Source: Nyssa sinensis
Taxonomy: Eukaryota; Streptophyta; Magnoliopsida; Cornales; Nyssaceae
Direction: 5' to 3'
NCBI GenBank assembly: GCA_008638375.1
Contig: CM018052.1
Location: 359,001-423,000 of the forward strand
Length of the DNA stretch: 64,000 nucleotides
Shown in pieces: positions 49,101 to 62,228 of the stretch. Each line of letters opens with the position of its first letter. The stretch's first letter is position 1. A model generated the notes under the pieces. That model did not search any database and was not told where the DNA came from. It was given only the letters and a program-made list of their open reading frames with translations. The position numbers were made by a program, and so were the translations under genes.

Positions 49101-52019
49101 AAATCATGCATTTGAGTAAGGGCATGAAATCAGTGTATCAGATAAAATAGTACAGTACAGTATTTAAAATACAGTAACTAGAAGGTGTACTTATACACCA
49201 AGTCAGAAGTTCCAGGTTACTCACAAACTGTTACGGTTATCTCCTTGCATAAACAATCTGATAACCTCCAAGTACGTCAGGCATCACCATGTATATCCTG
49301 AACAATCATCATCAATTACAGACAGATCGAAATTTATCCATTCAGGTCTTATTCGTCATCTTAGGTGTCTATCGGATTACCTAAGATAACCTAGTAGCCT
49401 ATCGCCCTCTCATCGGGTTTCATCTGGGGCTATTTTATTCTTAAATTAGGCTTAGCAGTCATCAGGATTATAACCTAAGTCATTAGACTTCAATCGTTGT
49501 CAGTCAGTTGCTTATTCAGTCTTAGGGGCAAAACGGTCATTTGTCACTTTTGCCCCGGACCCCTGTCAAGGTCCTCAGAATGGTCTTTATATCTTAAATA
49601 TAAAGTCATACGTCTTTTAGACTCCAATCAATATCAGTTAGGTTCTTATTTTAACGATAGGGGCAAAATGGTAATTTTTCCATTCTTGTCCCGGACCCAG
49701 TCGTGGTCCTCGGAATATCCCATATATCCTATATATGAAGTTCTAAGTCTTTTAGACTTAAATTGCTATCAGTTAGGTGCTTATTTAGCCTTAGGGGCAA
49801 AATGGTAATTTTGCCATTCTTACCCCGGACCTTATCATGGTCCTCAGAATGTCCCAAATATCTTGTACATAATTTTCCAAGTCCTTTGGACTTCGTTTGG
49901 TATCTGCTTTTGGTCATCGGGACACATCGGTCATTTCTCATTTTTACATGTTGACAGTTCCGGAGTCTTATTTAGCCCTTCAATGTTCATAATTATCCTT
50001 ATGATAATTTATCAGATCAGATTGACCATTATTTGTCCTCTGCTTTACACTTAATGTGCTTAAGGGTATTTTGGTAATTTCATGCGTCATATTTTTCGGC
50101 ACCTCAGTTCATAAAATAGACCTCACCATTGGGTCCAAAGTGTACGACATAGTCAAAATAGACTGTCTTTCATTTTTATTTGGGTCTGGTGCAATCAGGG
50201 GCAGTACAGTAATTTATCACTTACAGGTCTGTATTTTTCGGTACTGTATTTCCAAAATCGGACTGTACCATTGAGTCCGGAATGTTCGAAATAGTGAAAA
50301 TACACTATTTATTTAATTTATTTGGACTCCGTTTGACATATTTAATGTCCAGGGGTAAAATCGTAATTTTACCAATTTAATAAAATAATTAAATAACTAT
50401 TTTATTATTTAATTAATTTAGCAGGGGCTTAAATGTATAATTTTCCCAAAATCTGGGCCACTGTGCAGTATTCAGAACTATCAGGGGTAAATTCGTAATT
50501 TCAGAAATCATATAGGGGTCAAAACATAATTTCTTAAAATTGGGGTTCAGGCCTAAGGGTTCTAGGGTTCAGTAGGCTGAACCGGTTCAAAACTCCAGTG
50601 AACCAACTGGTTCACTGACCCTCAGAAAATCGGGATAACATATCCCATTTAACCTCGATTGCCCCCTTATCCGTGTTCAGGATTAAGCCCAATTCAATTT
50701 CCCTAATTTCAGATTTATTAACCATGCGCCCAAACAGTCCGAATTTAATTTTTTTTAAAACACATCAGTTTAGCCAAACGGTGCCGTTCCATTAAAACGG
50801 TGGCACGGTCGTTGGCCGACACGTGTCTGGGCCAGCTCAGTATGACTCGGCCAACTCGACCGAGTCGACTCTATCTTCCCCAATGCGCAGGGCACTGTTG
50901 CCCTAGTTTCTGGTTCCGGTTTCCTCCATTTTCGTGGAGTTTCAGACAAGGTTTTCAACATGTTTCGGTCCCAAATGGTTCCTGAACGTTATTCCAACAC
51001 TTTTGCATTGGTTTTAAAGCTTCAAAACTAAGAATTAAGCTCTGTACAGCCGATTATCGTGCAGATTTTCAATCCAGTCGTGTGGCCTTGTTTCTCAACC
51101 AAAACGCACGATTCTTGGCTTGTTGTGATCCTTAGGATAGGGGCTTCAATTCCCCATTTATAAATTTCAGTTTGCAAGCCTATCTCAGGTTTTGGGTTCC
51201 ATGGCCGAAAAGAATAGTGTCAAATTTGAGGGTTTTCCAGTGTGTTTTTGGGTCGCGTATCGTGATATTCAGAACCCTAGAAGTGTCTAGTTCATGTTCG
51301 GACCCTCAGTAATTGGTTTGGTTAAGGTCGATTCAGACCTGCAACCTCAAGGTCATTAATGGCGGATTTCTTTCAGTTCTAGGGTTTTAGCCCTTATTCG
51401 ACCCTCCCAATTGATTCAGAATCGTTCTAAGGCCTCACAGGAACTCATTTATACAGTTTAAATGGATTAAAACTATCAGAACAGTATGTCAAATTTTAAC
51501 AGAAAATTTTTCAGTTTAAAGAGGAGTATACCTTAGTTCAGGCCATTGTTCCTCCCTCCCATAGCTCAGTTCAGACCTTGGCACCTCAGGTGTGCCTCAG
51601 TCCCAGCCGTGCAGCACATAGCCTCGATTCCCTTCTTTTGCTTCTTCATGGAACACCCTCATGCATAGACCATGGATATACACATCACCCTCACAATGGT
51701 TTCTCACATGGGTTCTCTCTCCCTCAACAGATCAGTCCTCCCAACAGTTTTTGATTTCTGAATATTTAGTTCACACACTTGTTGTTGTAGAGATCCCCAG
51801 TTCATGTGTATATTAGTGTACACTTATACACATACATAATCATATATGTAGGGTCTAGGTCTAATTGTAGACACTTGAGATGTGATGATGAGGCTGAAGT
51901 GTAGGGGTTTAGGTCATGATGGAGGTTTTGCATGTAACCTCATTGGTCAGTTTGGGAGGTGGCCCCACCAGAATTCTGGGTTATATACCTTTCATTGTAT
52001 ATTTGTACACAAAGACAGT

Positions 52020-52094
52020 AGTAGCCCAGTTGGTAATTTTTGGATGAGGTTTCTTTTCACTCAAAGGTCAAGGGTTCAATTCCCTTGGCCTCCC
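52020..52094 (+). other. tRNA-like block inside LTR X2
   Basis: Has 'tagcccagttggtaa' and, 40 bases later, the paired T-arm aagggttcaattccctt; same place in the LTR as in X1 and X3. Confidence 0.6.
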
Positions 52095-53806
52095 ATTTGG
52101 CCATTTTTACCATATTTTCGGTTAAGGCCACGTTTGGTTGCGCAGTAATTCAGTTTCAGTGTTTCCTTCGTAACTTTCATTCCGTAACTCATTTTTCGAC
52201 ACGGTTTGTTCCGGGAGTTTCATATTTCAGTTATCTTCAGTGTCAGAGGTTCCGTGTCATTTATTATACATTCGAGATTTTTCGGGTTAGCTAATTCGAA
52301 TTTCGTTAGTGTTAAAGCAGTGTTATTTCGCCGAATTAATCAGTAATTGGGTTCGGGTATTTTACTCCTTTTCCTCCAGACATATTTAATTATTTTATCG
52401 GTCTATCATGACCGCCGGGATTATGATTAATTCCCTAGATCATTCTATAAGCCGGTAATAATTAATAACTAATTATTAATTACGCAAAGTCGGGGTGTTA
52501 CAATCATAAAACCCATCCACTACTGCCATAACATCGTTATTGCCCCCCTATCGCAACTCCAGTAGCAACCCCTGTTCTCAATTGGAAGCCGTAGAAACAG
52601 AGGAACCCCACAAACCGCAACATCCACACACAATTTTGAGTCACAAAATAGCAACATCCACACAATATAAATATATATATAAAAATATACATATATTTAT
52701 ATATATCCCTGCAACAAATCCCAAACAAAGGAACAATTTCCAAATTCGAGAACGACAACAATTAAACAATGCTCTGGTAGAGATTTCTCTCACAATAGAT
52801 TTCCCTTCTGCCGCAACTTCTCCCATTTTTGCACCGCTATACACACAGACACACACATATGTATACATAGATCACTCTGCTGCATCGTCACATAAACACA
52901 CACATACCACATATTTCCTGTACTCCTTACTTCCTATCATCCCTCGGCTGCACCGTTACATAAACACACACACACGCACATATATACTCCTTTCCACTGC
53001 TTCTGCGTATTGCCCCCTTCTGCACCGACTTTTTTCTCCCTCTCTCTATTTTTTTACATTAAGTACCGACCCTCTTCATGCTCTAGAAGCTTCAGGCTTC
53101 TTTTTGCTTTCTCCCACTTTGATATATATTTATATAATATACATATTACATATGTTTTTATATATGCACATGGCTGGTAGAGCAGCCTATTTCTAGAATT
53201 TTCCCACTTTGTATGGGTTGAGGTTAAGGGCCAATGAGTACGAACTGGTTGAGACCAGTTCTGGTGTTGGTCTTGTTGGATATGGGCTGGTCTAAAAATG
53301 CTTAATGGGTCAAATAGGGTTAATTCAAACAACAGCTTGGGCCAAGTGATGATGGTTGGCAACTCCCCTTGATTGTTCTAGCAGCTTTATAAATATATAT
53401 ATATATACACACATATATATAGGTGTATATATATTACCGTCTTTATATATTTTATTTCATAAAATATTAATTTGTAAAATGCTAACAAATTTGGCTTAGA
53501 GTTGAGATTCGGCATTATTATTATTTATTTTACCGATATCGAGTGCCCGTTCATATTTTATATTATTTTTATAATTAATTATTCATATTGGCCCCGTATC
53601 GTTCATTTTGGCACCAGTTGACCGGGTCATCTATTTCTCGAGCCTATATTATTTTTAATGGTCTGGATTAATTTTTTATATTTTCTAATAATTAATCCCA
53701 TCATGGCTTACCATATTTTGAGCTATTTCAAGTTATTAGTGTCACGTAATTTATTTTTATTAAATCGGGTGTAGTCTTGGTTATGTCAAATTTTTGGGGT
53801 ATTACA

Positions 53807-55276
53807 GTTTCCCCCTTTCTGATTTTTGCTTTATGTTTTCTCTCTAACTCCCGTACACCCATATATATATAGATACACCTCATTACACTCCACCACCCTA
53901 GTCACTTTTTCACTCGGTTTCTCCCCCTTCTAAAGCCCTCTTTATTGACTTATCTTCTGATTTCTTTTCTGCTTTTCTGATTCCCTTTTTTCACTTTCTG
54001 CTTTGCTTTAATGTGTACATGATATTTGTCTCAAGCTTATTTCCTAATAGGTCATACGTTCGAACCTCAGGGGCTGCGCCCCTTTTGTTCTTTTTTCTTA
54101 TTTTTATTTCTTTTATAATATATATATATATATATTTTTTTTTGGGCCGAAAATAGAAGCACAGGCCTGCTTGTGTCCAAATGGGTTCGGCTTAGGGTTC
54201 TTTCTAATTGGTCTAGCGTTCAACACTCAGGGGTTGTGCCTCTGTGCACACCCTTTTCTATTTTTCGAATTTGCTCAAAGCCAAACAGTGGCTACCCCTA
54301 ACTAAAATAGGATATCCCTATTCCTTAATTTCAATTTTCTCAAGACTGTAGCCAAATGCACCGAATTTCCTTTTAATTTGAAATGAATGAGCTTAAACGA
54401 CACTGTTTTGAGTGAAATAAAACCCAAATGACATCGTTCCATCACTACTGTTTCCCTTTCTTCCCCATGACAATCCGGTGAAGCCTCGGTAGGTTTCTGT
54501 CACCATCTCTAGCGACGACCAATTTTCCCCGATCATTTTCTCTCCCAAATCAAATGTAATCTTACTCTAAATCTCATGGGGATTTCATTTCTAACCTCAG
54601 TTTTCTATTTCAGTTAACAAAACCCTTCGAATATGGCATTTTAAATGGGAACTGATTTTTCAACGAGCCCTCGTTCATGGTGATTCCACCACTATTTTGA
54701 CTCTAATGTTTTCCTAACTTGTTTCTGCACCTCATATGAACAATTCTATACTATTTAAATCAAGCCTAACGCAATAAAATGCTAAAACTGAATCTACCAT
54801 TACAGACCTGCAACTAGTCATATTTCTTTCATTTCTAAATCATTGTAAATGATTCTTTTTGCTACTTGATCTATATTTCATTCTTAACAAGACCTTCAAA
54901 TCCAAACTAACTATCATGCTCTTTACAAATTGAAACAGAAACCAAGAATAGCTTACCTATTTTTGGGTTTCTTGGTGCAGTTTCCTTCTTCCACTTCTGT
55001 TTCCTTCTTGGCTCAACTTCTGAACCTCTCAATGTTTCTCTCAGTTTCCCCCTCTCTGGACTTTGCTTTCTGTTTTCTCTCTAACTCACGTACACCCATA
55101 TATATATATATATATATAGATACACCTCATTACACTCCACCGCCCTAGTCACTTCTTCACTCGGTTTCTCCCCCTTCTAAAGCCTTCTTTATTGACTTAT
55201 CTTCTGATTTCTTTTTTGCTTTTTTGATTCCCCTTTTTTACTTTCTGCTTTGCTTTAATGTGTACATGATATTTGT
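53807..55276. repeat. Direct repeats of about 225 bp flanking 1 kb in V2
   Basis: 53807-54029 and 55044-55276 match (both start gtttccccct and end gatatttgt). At 54030 the sequence jumps to a copy of 40911-40967 (ctcaagcttat...gcgcccc), with TGT shared at the joint. This records a partial tandem duplication of V2 around element Z. Confidence 0.8.
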
Positions 55277-55954
55277 ATGTATATCTATGTTATATTACAT
55301 ACCAACACACACACACACAATACACCAACCGACCCACACACAAGCATGCATGCTACTTGTGTAGTCCCCCTCTTTGCCTTTCTTTTCTTTCTTTTCATTT
55401 CTTTCCCTTTCTTTACTTTGCATAATATCTTACATATATATATATGTATATATATAACACACACCTGTTGCATACCATCGGACACTCATACAACACACAC
55501 ACACACACCCTGTAGGCATGTTGCTTGTGCAGTTTCCCTTTCTTTTTCTTTTCTTATACTTGTAGTTTAATGTACATATATATAAAATATACTATATTAT
55601 ATATATATACACATGTATAAATACATAATTTATACATATATATACTCATATATACACGTATATACTAGTTTCTAAGTACGTATACATACCCGAATATTTA
55701 ATGAGCTATGCATGCGTATGTACGTATGCATGAATGGAAATACGTGCGTGCATGTATTATGAGGCATAGTTCTGGGTTGCTCGAGCATTGCCCGGCACTG
55801 ACTGTATAACTGACACTGTTTACATTTCAAAATCGTCTAGTACACGTGATATCATAATAGAGAGCTTAACAGCTCGGGTTACAACTAATAGTACACTACC
55901 CGACCCGGTCTACCTCAGTATACGTGCTAACCCGGGTCAGGGTATTACAGTAAA

Positions 55955-56930
55955 GATGCAATCGACAGTACGAAAAATGACAACGTAAAGGACTTTGGAC
56001 TTTAACTAATAATGGAAGACTACAATGGACTAGTAAGGTTAGCTCATCAAGGTTTGGTGTGTCTTTGTATGAATATGATTCATATTGGAGTTTTCTTGTG
56101 GGTGTGAGTTTTATTCCCCAAGAGGGGTTTTTAAGTAAGACTCGGTGTTATGCTCTTACTTTCTTTTTTATTGTACTTGATGTTATATATGATATTTATC
56201 ATTTGCCCATTATATGCTTGGAATCTAGTATTAAATTCATATCTAAGAACAATCATTTTACTGTTTAGTTCAACCATTCCTATCTAATTAAACTAACTAA
56301 TTAGAAAAATTTATTTGGGGCTATTTGCGTACTATGTGGGATAATTTGTTAATTAAAACTTAATTTAGTTAAATAATTGAGACCCAAAACTGCCTTAATC
56401 GGTATCAGAGTAGAGTTTAATTAGATATTAAATTTGATACTTTAAATTATAGCCTTAGAGAAGTCGATAAATTAAGCTCTTATTTTTAACATCTCAAATT
56501 ATGCCTACTGGAAGACTTGGTCTGGTTGAGTAAATAGAAATAGTTGAGAGTGTAGTGAGATTGTGTTATTATCAGGGAATTTATTGTGATGAGGATGCTG
56601 TCTCCCTTCAATTTTGAATCATAAACCCGCACAGTGGTGGTGTATTGCCAATGGGTTAGTAGCTTGTGAAGTGCTAGGCTTAACCGGGGGCCATTAGTTT
56701 ATTAGAATAGGAGGGTTGAGATACTAAATGAAAGGAATGGAGTTGGGATTCGATTCGTGAATTACGTAATGTATGATTACAATTACTTTTGATTTATGTG
56801 ACTTTCACTTACATTTATTATTCACGGTATCTCCCTTACAATTGAATTGATTTTTCAAATGAAGTATGATGTGATGAATGCTTAGATCACATGATGCATA
56901 TGTATACATGGACACTTTTTTGACACTACA
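55955..56930 (+). other. Unassigned flank between V2 and X3, possibly copia-like
   Basis: Holds 'ttattccccaagaggggtttttaag' and, at about 56401-56411, GGTATCAGAGT preceded by cc-ttaatc, resembling a decayed initiator-Met primer site after an LTR end. This fits a Ty1/copia LTR and leader, but no paired LTR or gene is visible. No reading frame was supported. Confidence 0.3.
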
Positions 56931-59900
56931 TGTAACACCCCAATTACTTAACCGACATGTTTTGTATATGGGAACTGTTTTGGGAATGAAATGTCAGGTT
57001 TAGCTAATTTAATGTCTATTTTTAATAGTGATAAAACTCGAATTAGCTAATTATGGGAAACTCGCGAAAATAAAAACCGACATTAGACCATAGTCAATGA
57101 AAGATATTCTGAGTAGGAAGTGACAGAAAGAAATCGCGCTGAAAAAGGAGTTACGGATTGAAAATTAAGGCCAAAACAGTGAAACTGGAATTCCGCGACA
57201 ACCAAACAGGGCCTTAACCAGAAAAATATGAGAAAATGGTCACTTGGGAGGCCAAGGGGAATTGAACCCTTGACCTACCAAGGTAAGAAATTTTGTTCCA
57301 AAAAGTTACCAACTAGGCTATTGGTTACTTTGTGCATATATACAGCAATATATGTATATAACCTATAATCTTGCCTAAGCCACCACCCAAATTGGCCAAT
57401 AGCCTTGCATGCATTCCCTTCATCATAACCCTGCATCACCTCCATCAAATCAACCCCCACTAACCCCACTAAGGGCAGAGATGTACTCATACATATATGT
57501 ATATATGTATAACCTATATGTATATAACCTACAATATATATAAATGCCTTACTTTACATCAGATTCTCTCTTTAGAGAATTCTGCAATTCCAAAAACTGC
57601 GTGTGTACGTGAGGTTGGTAGAGTGAGAGTGTAGTGAGAGAGAGGGGAAGGAAGCTTTGCATGCAAGGGAGCTTGAGGAAAGACTTGGCCATTTGAAGTG
57701 CAAGGGGGGACTTGAGGACTACGGTGCATGACCTGAGAAGGTTTTTGAGAGACTGAACTGAGCTAAAGAGAATAGATAGCCACTGTGGAAGGTAATACTC
57801 AAAATTATCTTCATTTTCTTAATTTTAAATTTTGAATTGTTTAGTGGATCTGCTACGGGTATAGACTGCATGCATGATTAAATCTTAATCATAGGAATCA
57901 TTCTGAATATATTGCATGGTTTAGAGGTGTCGGATAGGTCATGAAACCATGAAACCCGAAACCAACCTCCATTAAAGGACCTTGAAGCACCAGGTCTAAT
58001 TTGACCGTAACAGTTTTAGATTTGGCATACTGGAACTCAGAATAGACCCTGATAGGATCTCAAACATCTACCTACGCGACCCTAGAACACTGTATAGCCC
58101 CACGAAATTGGAAATGAACCTACGGGTCAAAAATGCAATCCGGCAATACATGCAACTAAAATGAAAAATAAAGATAGGGGCTCGATCCTTATGATCTGTA
58201 GATCATGTAGCTTCAAAAAGCACATGAAATGGTTGAGAAATGAGGGTGTAGTATCGAGTTGCAGGCACGGTTTATGTAGTTTACCCCCACTGGTTGAGAT
58301 GATATCTTGTTGGTTTATGAATGCCAAATTGATGGAAATCACATTTACAGCATATCTGGGTGAAAAACAGAGAGAAACCGTGTACCAAACATCACGAATT
58401 AGAAAGTGAAAATCTGCAGGTTTTTAGGGCAACAGTAACCGAGGGGGTTGGGGACGATGACCAGTACCGGGTCGGGTCGGACGGGTGTCGGGTCGGACCC
58501 CGACCCGATTAAAAACGGATGGACCTTAATGAAACTACGCCGTTTCCTCACTGATTTAAACCAAAATAAATAACAGGGCTGACGTCATCATGACGTCAGC
58601 AAGGCAACTGAACCGGTTGGAACCGGACTAAACCGGATTGGTTCATTTACTAAAGGACTGAACCCTTTGGTTCAGTTTTGAACTTTTAAATATTTACAAA
58701 GTGACCCCCACTGTTTGACAGAATTAAACTAAGGCCCAGATTTTGAAAATCTTATGCAATTACAGCCCTAAGAAAATTAAATAAAATAATAAAATAATTA
58801 TTTAATTATTTTATTAAAAGGGGATAATTACCATATTACCCCTGGACCTCCAACAAGTCAAACGAAGTCCGAATTTAATAACTGAATAGTGTAATCTTAC
58901 TATTTTGGGCATTCCGGACTCAATGGTGGAGTCCGATTTGTGAAACCAAGTCCCGAAAAATACAGATATGTAAAGGGTAAATGACCGTACTGCCCCTAAT
59001 GACACATAGGGCCAAATTACACTGAAAGATAGTCCATTTTAACTATGTTGGACATTCCGGACTCAATGGTGAGGTCCGTAATAGCAAATAAAGTACTGAA
59101 AAATACAACATATGAAATTACCAAAATACCCCTGACACTGTACAAGGCCCAAATGAAATCCGATTAAAACGGAATTAATACCAGTGGTAGACCTGACACC
59201 TGTGAGATTGTATACATGACTAAATGACGCATCCGAGACAGAAATTATGCGACGCGCAAAATGACCGAAATACCCCTGATATACCCGAACCCAGATTTAA
59301 AAGCCGAGAGAGTCTAAATTGACATTCTTCGACCTTCCGAACTCAATGGTTAGTTCCATGAAACCCATCATAGGATAGACTTACTTAATCTAAGGTCATG
59401 AGTTGATAAATCTCTATGAATTGTTTTAGGCTTAAGGAGAAAAAGAGGAAGGCTCCGTTCATAGCTTCAAACTCAAATATTGAAGGTGAGTAACTTCTTA
59501 CACTGTTTAGTTACTGCTCATTGATCCGTTAAATTGTTTCGAATACCATATGTTTTAAATGCAATCGTTATAAATGCATGCTTTTATCACCGATGACATG
59601 GTTTTAGTTTCTTAAATGATTAACTATACTTCTGATTGATATGCTAGCACCCTGAGCCGTTTATCTGTTTTGATCTATTGAACTTGACTTGGATTTATTG
59701 AACTATTAATTCCAAACTGATTTAATTAACCATGTGATTTAAGCAAAGATTGAATTCGAAACTCTTACCTGGATATCTGTGTTATTCACTGGGCTTTTTA
59801 AAGCTCATTCCATTATTTTAATAATTTCAGGGGAACTCTCAGATGGACAGGTTTAGCAGGTCCAGGACTTAGGGGGAAAATGTTGGAGACCCCCAGATAA

Positions 59901-60255
59901 AATGATAACCCATTTTTGTGAACCTATACCATTTTTGTACTTTTGTGTAACTGATCAGATTATGACTTTTGTGGTGAAACTGTTTTGTAATCTTGATAAG
60001 ATAAGACTGACTATGATGTATCCTGAATGCTCTGCCAAGTATATATGTATGCATTCTCTTGTGAAAATTCCGCTGCTTAAATTATATATGTCGAATGCAT
60101 TATGCTTGGGATTTATATTGGAATGGCCTGTGGTTAGGATTACCTTCGGGGTTTTGCTTTCAAAAAAAAAAAAAAACTGATAAAACCCGATGGGTGCCTA
60201 ACTGGCCTTGTCATGTGCCCCAAATCCGCACAGGGTGGGTCTGGGGGATGTGACA
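56931..60255 (+). mobile_element. 5' LTR of element X3, family X (3325 bp)
   Basis: Starts TGTAACACCCCAATTAC and ends GGGGGATGTGACA, followed by a primer site, which proves that these multi-kilobase TG...CA blocks are LTRs. It matches X1/X2 in reverse, including the tRNA-like block and the ends. The paired 3' LTR would be beyond the window. It holds an exon-like cassette (59430-59485) with the donor of a probable leader intron. Confidence 0.9.
57246..57322 (-). other. tRNA-like block inside LTR X3
   Basis: The minus strand has 'tagcctagttggtaac' then aagggttcaattcccctt, equal to the X1/X2 block, without an acceptor stem. Confidence 0.6.
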
Positions 60256-60442
60256 AAAAGTGGTATCAGAGCTACAGGTTTGAAAGTCAGTATAGACCAG
60301 AACCTTAGGGTTATTTAAACACTGAATCCTTAGAAAGCAAATACTTAAGTCATAGGAATTCTGAATCGATGAACAACCTGAATGACATTCTTACTATGAC
60401 ACATTGAATGAGGATACTTAGAATACTTTTATCTTGCTTCAG
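59486..60442 (+). other. Probable leader intron of X3 spanning LTR end and primer site
   Basis: Donor TTGAAG|GTGAGTAAC lies at 59486 in the LTR; acceptor ATCTTGCTTCAG ends at 60442, immediately before ATG 60443. The intron would be 957 bp and take out the LTR end and primer site, leaving the start codon directly after the joint. The donor context is shared by sibling LTRs. It is a prediction from sequence signals alone. Confidence 0.5.
60261..60272 (+). promoter_or_regulatory. Primer binding site of X3 (initiator Met)
   Basis: TGGTATCAGAGC, a perfect match to the usual plant initiator-Met site, five bases after the LTR end. Confidence 0.93.
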
Positions 60443-62228
60443 ATGCCGCCCGAACTAGGAGTAACAATAGGGAACCGCGAGCCCCAACGGAGAGCAATGA
60501 TTGGAGACCAGGAGTTGTTAGTCAATCTAATACCCTTAGGGATAAAAGGATTTGATGTGATATTGGGCATGGATTTGTTGTCACACAATCATGCCACCAT
60601 CGATTGTTTTGAGAAAAGTGTATTGTTTCAGCCCCCGGGGCAGCCCGAGTTTATGTTTAGGGGAAAGGGCATTACCCCACCGCCCTACCTAATCTTTGCC
60701 ATTCAGGCAGGGAGGTTATTAAAGAAAGGGTGTCGTGGTTATTTATGTAGTGTCTTGGATACCCAAGCCCAGAATCCCCCACTGCCCGAAGTGCCAGTTG
60801 TGTGTGAATTTCCCGACGTGTTCCTAGAGGAACTACCGCAAGGAACGGTCAATCGAGAAATCGAGTTTTCTATCGATCTTATCCCTGGAACTCAACCTAT
60901 ATCCAAAACTCCCTACCGAATGGCCCCATCAGAGTTAAGGGAGTTGAAAGCCCAATTAGAGGAATTGTTGGAGAAAGGGTTTATCCGACCCAGCGTATCT
61001 CCTTGGGGAGCACCCGTGTTGTTTGTGAAAAAGAAGGACGGCTCCTTAAGACTGTGCATTGATTACCGTGAGCTAAATAAAGTGACGGTAAAGAATAAGT
61101 ACCCTCTTCCGCGTATCGATGAATTGTTTGACTAGTTACAAGGGGCGAGTGTATTTTCTAAAATTGATTTGAGATCGAGGTACCATCAACTCAAAGTCAA
61201 GGATACTGATGTACCAAAAACGGCCTTCCGGACCCGATACGGTCACTATGAGTTCCTGGTCATGCCTTTTGGCGTGACTAATGCCCCTGCCGCGTTCATG
61301 GATTTAATGAACTGGGTTTTTAAACCGTATTTGGATAACTTCATCATTGTGTTTATCGATGATATACTAGTATACTCGCGCAACGAGGAGGAGCATGAAA
61401 GACATCTGGGGATAGCATTACAAACCCTGAGAGAGCACAGACTGTATGCAAAATTCAACAAGTGTGAATTCTGGTTGTCCAGCATTACCTTCTTGGGCTA
61501 TGTGATTTCTAAAGAAGGCATCGCTGTTGATCCACAGAAGGTGAAAGCCATATTGGATTGGTCCCAGCCGACCACTGTGATGGAAGTCAGAAGTTTTCTT
61601 GGACTGGCTGGGTACTACCGGCGTTTTGTGAAAGATTTTGCAAAGTTGGCCAAACCGCTCACACATTTGACCAAGAATAATGTGCCATTCATTTGGGCAG
61701 ATGAGCAAGAAAAGAGTTTCCAGTTGCTAAAAGAGAAGCTGACCACAGCGCCAGTATTGACTATTCCCTCTAGAAAAGGGAAGTTTGTCATTTACTGTGA
61801 CGCCTCTTATAAAGGACTGGGTTGTGTCCTTATGCAGAATGATAGAGTCATCGCCTATGCTTCCCGACAGCTCCGACCTCATGAGCAAAACTATCCTACC
61901 CATGATCTAGAATTAGTTGCAGTGGTGTTTGCCCTAAAAATCTGGCGCCACTACCTATATGGGGAGGTGTGTGAGATTTTTACGGATCACAAGAGTTTGA
62001 AATATTTCTTCACACAGAAGGAATTAAACATGAGACAGCGAAGATGGCTCAAATTAATTAAGGATTATGATGTGACTATTCAGTACCATCCGGGAAGGCA
62101 AATGTGGTGGCCGACGCCTTGAGTCGACGATCTGGAAGCCTTGCCTACATGATTACCTCTCAGGAGGAGTTAATTCGAGATCTGGATGAAATGGGTATCG
62201 AGGTAGTTCCACCAGATAGTGCGGCTTG
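60443..62228 (+). pseudogene. Chromovirus-type pol of X3, gag deleted
   Basis: ATG 60443 gives MPPELG, a gag-like start, but residue 5 onward is already the end of protease ([19 protein letters not shown]), so gag and the protease active site are missing. RT motifs: [46 protein letters not shown], then a TAG (61133-61135) before [29 protein letters not shown], catalytic [10 protein letters not shown] (61350-61379) and TFLGYVIS. RNase [45 protein letters not shown] one-base deletion near 62090 shifts the frame at the [15 protein letters not shown] motif. LTR E cuts the frame at 62229, before integrase. The motifs are of the plant chromovirus kind; long LTRs fit Tekay/del. Confidence 0.92.

Larger units (their letters stand above)
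46915..52502 (-). mobile_element. Solo LTR X2 (5588 bp), target duplication ATCAT
   Basis: On the + strand it starts TGTCACATCCCGAACCCC and ends GTCGGGGTGTTACA, flanked by ATCAT at 46910-46914 and 52503-52507. From 49140 to the end it matches X1 closely. Extra length over X3 (3325 bp) comes largely from repeat expansion between 47520 and 49100. Confidence 0.94.
46322..52610 (-). pseudogene. Unidentified gene-like fragments in Z LTR, split by X2
   Basis: On the minus strand, 46914 down to 46322 gives protein-like pieces in shifting frames: VPAAGKGAAVAAVVVKEGR, then PPIAINPSSANATG with KLVKIVNEVVAPV, then AIQKMLDTFGPYLLNVVDFF in the 72-codon frame 46561-46343. Base composition differs from the AT-rich LTR around it. 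The right flank of X2 (from 52508) continues the same region. It may be a captured host cDNA or gene fragment. The source was not recognised; no intact frame exists. Confidence 0.3.
44382..53806 (-). mobile_element. Right (5') LTR of element Z, split by X2
   Basis: On the + strand it starts TGTCACATCCCGCACCCC and ends TTTTGGGGTATTACA. The LTR pieces are 44382-46914 and 52508-53806, about 3.8 kb net. Its first ~1.3 kb is related to family X, including a CAGAACAGA-type degenerate repeat near 45010-45500. 45750-46914 is unlike family X and holds the gene-like fragment below. 53034-53806 matches the left LTR. Confidence 0.75.
39238..55949 (-). mobile_element. V2 solo LTR, reverse, target duplication GTAAA, heavily interrupted
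   Basis: On the + strand it starts TGTCACGACCCAAGACCC and ends GGGTCAGGGTATTACA, with GTAAA on both sides (39233-39237, 55950-55954). The V2 pieces are 39238-40976 and 53807-55949. Between them lies element Z with its own insertions. The V2 end matches V1's end ('ttgctcgagcattg' near 55777). Around Z, V2 shows a partial tandem duplication (53807-54029 against 55044-55276). Confidence 0.85.
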
